Of a stretch of DNA of 64,000 bases, positions 19,601-26,800 are shown one piece after another. Made by a program: the position numbers and the translations under genes. The notes under the pieces are model-generated. The model was given only the letters and a program-made list of their open reading frames with translations. It was not told the DNA's origin and searched no databases. The number at the start of each line of letters is the position of its first letter. Position 1 is the stretch's first letter. Source of the DNA: JAZDJP01 sp043803805 (GTDB lineage Bacteria; Planctomycetota; JAZDJP01); NCBI GenBank assembly GCA_043803805.1, contig JAZDJP010000084.1, positions 121,673 through 185,672 on the forward strand. The letters are read 5' to 3'.

Positions 19601-22600
19601 CGCGGACCGCGGCCGGATCCGGGGATGCCGGTGGAAATTTCGCCCAGGTCGAAAATGACGATGAATACACCCATAACGAGGCTGGGGAAGCGTGGAAGCG
19701 GCGGGATCTGGCGCGCAAGACCGCCGACGGGGCGCCCCTGCCGCCGGCGGAATTCACGAGCGACAGGCGTATCGCCGCCGGGGAATCCGTGTCCTATGAT
19801 CCCGAAGTGGCGGATGCCGTGACGGTGACGCGGACCGATGGCGCCGACAGGACGGTCGAGACGAATTTCCCCGACGGGAGCCGTGTGACGCGCGTCTTCA
19901 ATAAAGACAATACGGTGGCCGCGGAAACCCTCGACGGGAGCGGTGTCGCCGGCGCGAGGGACGCCATCAGGACCCGCACCACGGTGTACCGGTATAACGG
20001 CCTGGGACATCTCGTTGAAGAGGAGCGGCCCGACGGCGCCATCACGCGAACCACCCGGGACGGCGCGGGTCGGGCGGTGTTCGTCACGGCTCCGGGCGGG
20101 CGCGTGATTCACAATGCCTTTAACGCGAAGGGCGAGCTTCTTTCCACGACGAGCGGATGGGGCTCCGCCCATCCGATCACGCGAAGCTTCACGTATGACG
20201 ACGCCGGACGCCCGGCAAGCGTTTCCCAGGGGGATCTCACCACGGAATACGCCTATGACGCCCGCGGGAATGTCGCCGAGGTCCGGTACCGGCTCGGGGG
20301 CGGCGCGAATGTCGAAACGGAACGTTATCTCCACGACTCCCGGAATCGTCTCGTGACGCACATCCGGCGGGACGGGGCGATCCTGGCGTTCGTTTATGAT
20401 CCCGATACGGAACACCTCGCTCGCGTCGAGGATGGCGTCGGGCGGGCCTTGCGGGAATTCTCGGATTTCGACGCGGCGGGCCGGCCGCGGACAATCGTGG
20501 AGAGGAACGGCCCCGGCGCCGAGGACGACGTCACCACGCGGAAGGTCTACAATTCCTACGGCCAGCTCGCGCGGGATCGCCAGGAGGCGTTCGGGTATTT
20601 CAACGACGTGATGAGTTACCATGCCGACGGACCCACGAACCGGGCCGGCAACCGGACGGCCCTGGAATATCCGTCGGGCGGATTCGCGGCGTATTATTCC
20701 CACACCCGGACGAATCTCCTCGAGAAAATCGGCACCGCGCCGGGCGGCCAAAACATACTCCGGTACGTCCATGACGGATTCGGGCGGATCGGCGGCTTCA
20801 CGGTGAATTCCGGCGGGGCCTCGCCGGTGACGGCGGAGATGACCCGGGACAGGAACGGCTGGCTCGTGGCCATGAATGTTGGATCTGTCGGGGAAATGGC
20901 CCTCACCCGGAACCTGGACGGGCTGAAGACCGTCGTCGAGCGGCCCGGGGTGCGGGGGGCGTTCGGCTACGACGCGCATGACCGGCTCACAAGCGCGGCC
21001 TACGCGGGTCCGGGCGGATTCGGTCCGGATGAATTCAACCTGGACGATCTCGACAATCGGACAAACGGGAATCTTGTCGCGGGGACGTCCACGGATTACC
21101 GCATCACGGATTCCACGCGGATTCTCGACGTCCGGACGCCCGCCGGGACCCATGCGGTGCTCTATGACGCCCGCGGCAACACCATCGAGGACGATCACCA
21201 CCGGTACGTCTGGGACGATTTCGACCGGCTGGCGCGGGTGGAGAACAAACGCGCCCGGGTCGAATTCAATCCGTGGACGCCTGTGGATTCCGTCGCGGAC
21301 GCGCCGATGGTGGACGGGAAAAACGCCCGGCGCATCACGATTGTTTATGAATCGCCGAAACTGATGAATTACGCCGACGTCGCCGGCATCGCCCCGGAGA
21401 ACGACATCCGTGTGGAATTCAAGGGCGGCGAACTGGCCGGCGAAGAGATCTGGGTGAGGACGCCGGTGACGGAGCGCGGGGCGGGGCCGGGGGGGATTCG
21501 GATTGAATTTCTGAACGTGGAGACGGCGAAATTACGCATTACCGAAATCGAGGCCGGCGGCGTTCCGGGGATGGCGGCCGCGGTGGCGGGGCTGAAGACC
21601 GTCCATCCCTGGCGGAACATTATTTATGCCTATGACGGCGACGGCCGGCGGGTCGCGAAAATCGCCGATAATGAAAAATACCGATACGTTTACGACGGCG
21701 TTCAGTTGATTGAAGTCCGCCGGATCCGGGACAATCGTCTCCTGTGGCAATTCGTCTACGGGGCCGCCGTCAACGAACCCGTGGCGATGTACGATCGGGA
21801 GGGCGGGGCGGGGTATTTCTTCGTTCGGGACGACCTGAATAGTGTTCTCGCGCTCACGAACGCCCAGGGGCAAATCGTCGAAAAATACGAATACACGGCG
21901 TACGGGGAAACCCGGATCATTGACGCAATAACGGGCCTCGCCCGTTATTGGGATGACGACGCGGATGACGCCAATCACGACGGCCGGATTGACGCCGGCC
22001 TGCCCGGCGCGGGTCTCCCCGCGACGCCCCAGGTGCCCCAAACCGCCTCCGACGCCGGAAATCCATTCGGTTATGCCGGAATGTGGCGCGACACTCACAC
22101 CGGGCACTACCACACACTCTACCGCGAATACTCTCCCGAGATGGGCCGCTGGCTCACCCCCGATCCGGCGGGATATGTGGACGGTCAGAACCTCTACGCC
22201 TACTACCCGGGGCCGAATGGAGTGGATCCGTTGGGGTTGGCGTTGTACGCGTTTGATGGGACGTGCAACGACCGGTCCAAGATGAAGAACCCGACGAATG
22301 TGGCGGTGCTTTGGGATTTGTATGAAACAACCAATGAAAAAGGAAGATTTTACATCAAGGGGGTAGGCACAAATTGGTGGTCAAAAGTTTTTGGAGGTTT
22401 TTCAGGTATAGGAGCTGGGATTCGATTGGAAAAAGCGTATGAATCACTTCTGGAGAATTTCAGAAATCATGATGAGACGATAGATATTATCGGTTTCAGT
22501 CGCGGCGCGGCAACGGCGTTGGAATTTGCCAATATGATTGCCACAAGGGGAATTCCCGATGAAAGTACCGCAAAGACAGTGGCGGATCCCCGGCGACCTG

Positions 22601-23103
22601 GGACGAAGGTTATCTATGGGAGAAAGCGGATCCCTCAAATTCGGTTTTTGGGGTTGTTTGACACGGTTGCCTCCTTCGGATGGCCGGGAAATTCATGGGA
22701 TCCGTTTATGCGCCTGACCGTTCCATCCAACGTGGAGAATGTCCGTCATGCGGTGGCGCGGGATGAGGTAAGAAGTTTGTTCCCGCTCACATCCATGCTC
22801 AAGGGGCCGGGTTGGGAGGATCCGACGGGTCGGATATTGGAACAGGTATTTCCGGGGGTACACAGTGATATTGGCGGCGGCTATGACAATAATCTGGCTT
22901 CCTACGCCCCGCTGCGTTGGATGTGGCAGCAGATGACGGATTGCGGTATTCAAATGGGGGAATTGGACGAAAAGTACACGCAAGACATCGCAGGTCCAAT
23001 CGAGTATCATGATTCGCGCTATCGAATGGACAAGTTTCGTTCGGGGTGGCGTCGCTTGTGGGGTGGGACCTACAAACGAAAAATCTACTACCAGCGGAAA
23101 TAG
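13612..23103 (+). CDS. RHS/YD-repeat lipoprotein with C-terminal DUF2235 phospholipase-like toxin domain
   Basis: A 3163-residue polymorphic-toxin-type surface protein. The signal peptide ends in lipobox LVSC (Cys17) followed by a Gly run. Bacterial Ig-like repeats (residues about 60-350), an IPT/TIG domain (about 357-440) and an Asp-rich TSP3-like calcium repeat (DSDDDGIADYRDPDP) follow. Further Ig-like regions lead to a DUF6531-like entry to the RHS barrel (about 1285-1360). YD repeats run to about 2700, and the RHS core ends at PNGVDPLGL (2868-2876). The tip domain starts at LYAFDGTCND and fits DUF2235/Tle1-type alpha/beta hydrolases: nucleophile GFSRG with Ser2963, Asp3017 in LFDTVAS, and His3084 in PGVHSDIGGGY. 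By family it should cut phospholipids. Base composition drops visibly after about 22290. The immunity candidate starts 8 nt after the stop. Confidence 0.93.
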   Translation: MLKRIPVAISLVLLVSCGGGGGGGGLSSGDPGGDSDGDGGSAVYLPVAVTVVAPHGIIVTNAGSVTVRVSYVFKSESPAGGSSRETPFARAAASEACRLELLMDGVAVFSRAVDPATNGEATFVLDLTGAVEGTHALAAALSGGGRIIKSADGALVIDRTAPSVDDLEPASGLFTNIRRPVFRGHLMDGFSGPDGDAVEVILDGTTLPGVSVAGEDFTVTPAADLADGAHTVEVRLRDRAGNRYSLERQFTVDTAPPDQSPGLESPAASDGQFLFVVAGARLTVTGALPVDGAGVAVSVPAPVIVAGSGAAGGRWHVDLDGIPAGVSVVTLRAVDRAGNHGPAMNFAITRTTDAISVTEVAPAAGAMAGGTALIIQGQGFTSDTDVRIGGASPGNVRILSPSEIRVVAPAGVEGDAELVVRRPDGAEARLAAAFRYYDPSRDSDDDGIADYRDPDPLVPFVVISDPADGILTNRGFIELSGDVDASAGGVFVRNISMPGAAAAAEMDAGGRFRAAGVPLAAGENIIEARAVDAQGAFAARHRITIRADRTSPGLTLSPPGGRVLDQAPGNVAALAATFTESGFSGGMAPATFRAWRVSWRDLSRVLQSDDDGMIAGILWNLGHLSCDILSLSVTELTGRFSATETGATLTDAGEAGFEKFRKNVVIGIVADKAGNVSFASADYAVDDIRPTAVIQMPVAGGVYPSDQAIPVTVQLADDFSGLNLAGLEVVLNGDDVTSVTGPVLDPPTGGPGTPVLATTLRFNIPAELISPGAKNYLEITGIRDHENNEIAAGVVFVADAIIPCDFINVWSDFSRNEVVVTPGEEDTSVTGQGLFAMGVEGADLGVAGIVLDRISMDTCRLIVTGRRPGVFIWDPFPFMVAGPCAVEELLGVMVKGARFVKAPSPDVISPGVRLGIVEGEILQASGADSTDMATVEFGGVVDDSLGREFEGAGPTVIDGSGRSLPLTAIHYPDHMHTRIDGTVGRETGRYEFRGCFPLRRGRNTLVFRAKNALGRFGVARAGIEVTDRDGDPLTNDFSIRVARVENAAAVEGEIGVAEGYFGAGDDKTLHLRLPRVGGDILLAGTDSAPFAGAVVRSARFVLQREGDVDPAGIMPGLPVFLVRAGDRIEVASAGWTEGTSVRLADLAFAGNGRAASVVQDGASLKITASLGDAELEAYEVVYGPIPSVSASVKSFDSRGIVPPNAAGETPYTQTVTLSRVPGTPVFRSDAVMFQTGSSGAGMRHRMAPEGRITVTADFPPGIPDLSRSVAAGGYRSTLQEAVTGNTPEGGRGVQLHNGEFVYSATDLAGNTAYGPGFAFTRTYRSRIHHDGPLGHGWDHVLNQRMVARDEDGDGDMDVVFYDGSGRRDVFTGDGNGAFLPPPGRYEKWDVAAGEARRLIGDGSVCRYVGLAARPGEYVLDSVTDRWGNRLSLFHDAAGRLVRVNDPHDRDTVLRYEGNGRISEIEDFAGRIVTFTYDAAGDLARVEHPDVDAEGMGHIRPAWRYTYETGDPDPARNHNMTAVTSPRGNGVLENEYDSSDRVVLQRTGPALTEFAYPAGETRVTDPRRQVWKFVWSAGHPELAERIIDPTLAMTYFEHTADLETGVVIRPLGNKIEYRYDIASPNPVKRGNLLETLISPDARGTGGSGAVLRTRLTWTAAADFPGGPGAAEDWNFVKTSEDEAGFVTTYDYDAAGNRVAVRPPGVTLSDGRKDDRTVRYRFNSRGQVEAVRTPDGAMTWHEYYPSNGRPADPSDAEGFHRREIRSVGRGYDIASPVPTNPRESADWLVTEYAMDSRGNCVTVTDETGRASLRVFDALDRSVETLSPPVFGAARNRTRQYFDADGNSVRTVTETPVPRDPGGTAHDVHTSTVTRTVDAWDRVLEVSEDGRVTTYAYDAGGLQIMRRMPSGIRHTTGYDARGLPERDVDGDDDDDAATAPAGARVVEMACDANGNVIGTKENTVPVSEQRHDGYDRLETTRDPRRGALVRQWRDNRGLVTRTAAGSGDAGGNFAQVENDDEYTHNEAGEAWKRRDLARKTADGAPLPPAEFTSDRRIAAGESVSYDPEVADAVTVTRTDGADRTVETNFPDGSRVTRVFNKDNTVAAETLDGSGVAGARDAIRTRTTVYRYNGLGHLVEEERPDGAITRTTRDGAGRAVFVTAPGGRVIHNAFNAKGELLSTTSGWGSAHPITRSFTYDDAGRPASVSQGDLTTEYAYDARGNVAEVRYRLGGGANVETERYLHDSRNRLVTHIRRDGAILAFVYDPDTEHLARVEDGVGRALREFSDFDAAGRPRTIVERNGPGAEDDVTTRKVYNSYGQLARDRQEAFGYFNDVMSYHADGPTNRAGNRTALEYPSGGFAAYYSHTRTNLLEKIGTAPGGQNILRYVHDGFGRIGGFTVNSGGASPVTAEMTRDRNGWLVAMNVGSVGEMALTRNLDGLKTVVERPGVRGAFGYDAHDRLTSAAYAGPGGFGPDEFNLDDLDNRTNGNLVAGTSTDYRITDSTRILDVRTPAGTHAVLYDARGNTIEDDHHRYVWDDFDRLARVENKRARVEFNPWTPVDSVADAPMVDGKNARRITIVYESPKLMNYADVAGIAPENDIRVEFKGGELAGEEIWVRTPVTERGAGPGGIRIEFLNVETAKLRITEIEAGGVPGMAAAVAGLKTVHPWRNIIYAYDGDGRRVAKIADNEKYRYVYDGVQLIEVRRIRDNRLLWQFVYGAAVNEPVAMYDREGGAGYFFVRDDLNSVLALTNAQGQIVEKYEYTAYGETRIIDAITGLARYWDDDADDANHDGRIDAGLPGAGLPATPQVPQTASDAGNPFGYAGMWRDTHTGHYHTLYREYSPEMGRWLTPDPAGYVDGQNLYAYYPGPNGVDPLGLALYAFDGTCNDRSKMKNPTNVAVLWDLYETTNEKGRFYIKGVGTNWWSKVFGGFSGIGAGIRLEKAYESLLENFRNHDETIDIIGFSRGAATALEFANMIATRGIPDESTAKTVADPRRPGTKVIYGRKRIPQIRFLGLFDTVASFGWPGNSWDPFMRLTVPSNVENVRHAVARDEVRSLFPLTSMLKGPGWEDPTGRILEQVFPGVHSDIGGGYDNNLASYAPLRWMWQQMTDCGIQMGELDEKYTQDIAGPIEYHDSRYRMDKFRSGWRRLWGGTYKRKIYYQRK

Positions 23104-23111
23104 GAGGAATT

Positions 23112-23468
23112 ATGCGACTTGGCATGGTTGTTGTGTGTGTGTGTGTGGCAGGATGTATGAGTCAAAAATATAGCATCATAGTTAGAAATACGGGCAGCGA
23201 GAAAATCACTCATGCCAGCGTGAATTATAATGATTTCAAGTCCGGAGGAGGCAATTTGCTTCCGGGGGGAGGAGCACAGCACGCATGGCCCGACGAGCCC
23301 ATCCCTGAGAAAGCGAAAGTGGTGTGGCGTGACGCGAAGGGGGTGGATCACGAGAAGGATGTGGAGGTGAAGAAGAACATTCCGAAGAACATCCGCGGGG
23401 ACAAGGACCTCATATTCGAAATTGGCGATAACGACGATGTCACGATGAAAGTGAAGGCGGTGAAGTAG
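23112..23468 (+). CDS. Small lipoprotein, probable immunity protein to the RHS phospholipase
   Basis: A 118-aa protein with signal peptide MRLGMVVVCVCVAGC and lipobox VAGC (Cys15), so it should be lipid-anchored facing the periplasm. The rest is small, rich in beta-strand-like stretches and charged, without a family I recognise. A strong AGGAGG ribosome binding site overlaps the stop region of the RHS gene, and the ATG is eight bases after that stop, so the two genes are co-translated. Known immunity proteins of Tle-type phospholipase effectors are often periplasmic lipoproteins, and the position right after a toxin tip is the standard immunity position. Function is therefore inferred from context. 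A longer frame starting at 23046 is rejected because it lies inside the toxin gene. Confidence 0.75.
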   Translation: MRLGMVVVCVCVAGCMSQKYSIIVRNTGSEKITHASVNYNDFKSGGGNLLPGGGAQHAWPDEPIPEKAKVVWRDAKGVDHEKDVEVKKNIPKNIRGDKDLIFEIGDNDDVTMKVKAVK

Positions 23469-23840
23469 AGAAGAGGATTTTTCGGGGAATCTGGGCATAT
23501 GTGGTGTGGCGGGGTTCGGGAAGCGTTCTCGCGGGACGCGTGTCGCCGACATCCTGTCGGCTCCGCGCTCGGAGATGCCGCCCCTCCCGACGTCCTGTCT
23601 CCGCGTGAGCGGGACGTTGTCCCCCGTGCGGCTTCGCCACGGGGGACTCACGTCCCGGGGCGTCATCTACGCCCGCTCACCCGCCTCCCTCGCCCCGCCA
23701 TTGCCGCGACCCTCGGCCTCATGGAAACCATGCTTGTCATGGGGGTGGGGAATGACCTTGACCGGTGTTGGCGGGGGCAGTAGCATCCGGGCGCAGAAGG
23801 AGCCGAATACGTTCATCGTTGGGCTCTGAAAGACGGAGGT
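23469..23840. other. Non-coding region with hairpin-rich GC repeats
   Basis: About 370 bp between the immunity gene and the helicase. It contains two related words, GACATCCTGTCGG near 23548 and GACGTCCTGTCTC near 23599. A perfect-looking hairpin CCCCCGTG/CACGGGGG with loop CGGCTTCGC lies around 23620-23646. Further GGGACG/CGTCCC pairs surround it. This looks like REP-type intergenic repeat or transcription-stop sequence. Short open frames here show no family features. No promoter for the helicase gene was recognised. Confidence 0.45.
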
Positions 23841-23847
23841 TGTGCCT

Positions 23848-26800
23848 GTGAGCAACGCGTCGCGTCAACAGGTGGTCGTCGAGGCAGTTCGTCAATGGCA
23901 GACCCGGTTGTTGCAACTTGACCGGCGAAACGCGCTCCTCTACTTCTCGATGGGGAGGCGCGGGATAACACTTCGGAACATCGAACCAAACGTTCTTCTC
24001 GAACGGCTCGCAACGTCACGCTCGGGGCTCGCGTTCACGTACGCGGAGCAAACCCGCGCGAGCGGTGGCGATCACTTCGACATCCCCGCAGCGTCCGACG
24101 ATGCGGAGCTTGAGCCGCAAGTGCGCGTACGCCCCGGTGACCTCGACACGGATCTCGCGCCTCTTGAACTTCAGAAGAGGCTTGGCGCACTCAACAGGAG
24201 GAGTCGGGAATGGCAGGAGGAGCAAGGACTCAACGTCTTGTTTATCGCGCTCGGTTTCCTGCGCTGGGTGGACGAGGATCAGGAACCGGCATGTTCGCCG
24301 ATCCTCCTCGTTTCGTGTGAACTGAAACATGAGTCACCTCGTGATCCATACGCGCTCGTGGGGGAAGATTCTGATGACGCCGTCGTGAACCCCACGCTCC
24401 GCCACAAACTCACTACGGCGGCAAATATCATCCTTCCCGAGATCGGCGAAGAAACGGTTGCGGAGTACTTGGCCGCGGTCTCGCGTCTCATCGCGGGCCG
24501 TGAGGGCTGGTCCGTAGAAACAACCATCGTGGTTGCGACTTTTCCTTTCTCTAAACTCGCGATGTGGCAAGATCTCGATCAGATGGCCTCGACCGGTGTC
24601 ACTCATCCTCTTGTCTGCCGCCTCGCAGGCGATGCAGATGTGCCCATCGAGGAATCGGAGAGCGGAGCAGTCGCAATCCCGAAGGACGATATCCGGCTTC
24701 AGGGAGCGAAACTTGATGATCTGCTCGATGTCCGCGATCAACACGCCGTTGTGGATGCCGACTTCAGTCAACTTCGGGCGATCACGCTTGCGCGGTCGGG
24801 GAAGAATCTCGTGATCCATGGTCCACCGGGAACGGGGAAGAGCCAGACAATCGCCAACATTATTGCCACGCTTATCGCCGAGGGGCGTCGTGTGCTTTTT
24901 GTGAGCGAAAAGACGGCGGCGCTTGACGTCGTCAAGCGGCGACTCGCGGACGTCGGACTCGGTGCGTTCTGCCTTGATCTTCATAGTGATCGCGGCAAGA
25001 AGGCCTCGGTGTATGCACAATTGCGCGAAGCACGGGATCAGCCTTTGGCCGCCGATGCGGATGTGTTTCCCTATGAGCGGTTACTCGCGCGACGTCACGA
25101 ACTGAACACTACCGTGAGAGCGCTTCATGAAGTTCGCCAGCCACTCGGCTTGTCTGTTTTTACCGTGCATGGGCGCGTGGCCGCGATTCGCGAGGTGCCA
25201 CAAGTAAATGTCCTTGTTCGTGACGTTGCCACCCTCGACGAAGATCGCCTGCGCCGCATCCAAGATGCCGCGCGTAGGATCGCTCGCCGCATATTGGAGT
25301 TTTGCGATCACCACACGAGCCGATGGCGTGCGCTCGGCGCCGTTGCCCCTTCCCCACGCCTAGCGGATGCCATACGTGGTGATCTCATGGCCATAAGTTC
25401 GGCGATCGACTCCATCGTGCGGGTGCTTGCGCGCGCGTCCGCGGCCTGTGGCGTCGATGCGCCGACAACGCTGGTTGAGGCGGAAAATCTACTGCGTCTG
25501 CTCAGTCACCTCATGAATGCTCCGGGATCGGTTCCTGCGCAATGGATCGAGTCCGAGGGGCTGGGACGTGCGCGAGATAGTGGGGACGCATTGCGGCAAG
25601 AGCTCGCAGATCGGAAAAGATATCTTGATACTCTCTCATCGTCAATCAGCGGCGCACCTCCGGGACTACGAAGCCTCGATTGGCTTGACATCGCGCACGC
25701 TGTTGCGGCTGAGGCCACGCGTTGGGCCAGGGTAGCCGGTTCCGAATGGGATACAGTCTTGCTCGCGAACCCCCGGATTTGTGCGACGAAGTGGAATGAC
25801 ATTTCAACATCACTTGACGCGCATCTCGAAGCGTCGATCCACCTGCAAGTAATGCTAGGTGTTACGCAGCCCAATGATTCGCGCGCGGCCGCGGAATCAG
25901 CTGTGAGCGTTGCCACCCGACTACTACGGATAGGCAAGGTTCCCGTCACGTGGAACAGTTTGGAAGCAACCACCGGAATTTGCTCGGTGGTCACTGCCGC
26001 GCACAAACTTCGCGATGAACTTGTGGCGATGAGGCGAACGCTCGGGAGCCTTTTCGGCCCCGAGATCGTTGAGTGCGTTGACGACAAGATGCTCGTTCGA
26101 TTCCGGACCGACCATCAGTCGTTCTGGCGATGGTTGCGACCGGCGTATCGGCATGACTACAGGATGATCCGAGGTTGTCTCAAACAGCCCGTGAAGTTAT
26201 CGCTGGACGCTTGCGTCAAGGCGATCGAGCAATCGTTGGCCGTCCGAAAACTTCGTTCGCGTTGGGCGGAAACGGAGCATCAGCTCCAAGTTGTTCTCGG
26301 TGACCGATTCGCCGGCCTTGAGTCAGATTGGACAGGCATCGAATCCGATCTTGTTGCCGTTGCGGACATCTACCGCGAGTTCCCTGCACAGACGGTTGCG
26401 ATTCGCTCAATTCTCGTGGATGCTCCGACGCTCGCGCTCCTCAACGATGCAATTCGCGCGGTGAAAGAACGCGCAACGGTTCTGGATACCATCTGGCCGG
26501 AAGGCCTTTCCCATCGAGACGCCCATATTCCGGATATGTCATCTGACGCGCGAGCGTTCGCCAACACTTCGGGAAGGATTGGCGACATCGTTGATGCTCT
26601 CGGTCCCTTTGTGCGGCCTTTGGTCAATCTCGATGGCCTCATCAAGTTGCTGAAGGTCTGCGTGCAACTACAGAAACTCGAAGAGCATGCCGCTGCGGTT
26701 TTTGAAACGCGCTCTCGCGAGATCGGCACACTCTTTTCCGGATGGTCAACGGACTTCGACATATTCAACCGCACGATCGCCTGGACTCAAGAGATCGTTG

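Noticed and set aside
17902..21201. Minus-strand open frame of 1099 codons inside the RHS gene
   Set aside because: It is antisense to YD repeats in strongly GC-biased codons, its product is Arg/Pro/Gly-rich without domains, and the plus strand has a clear family match.
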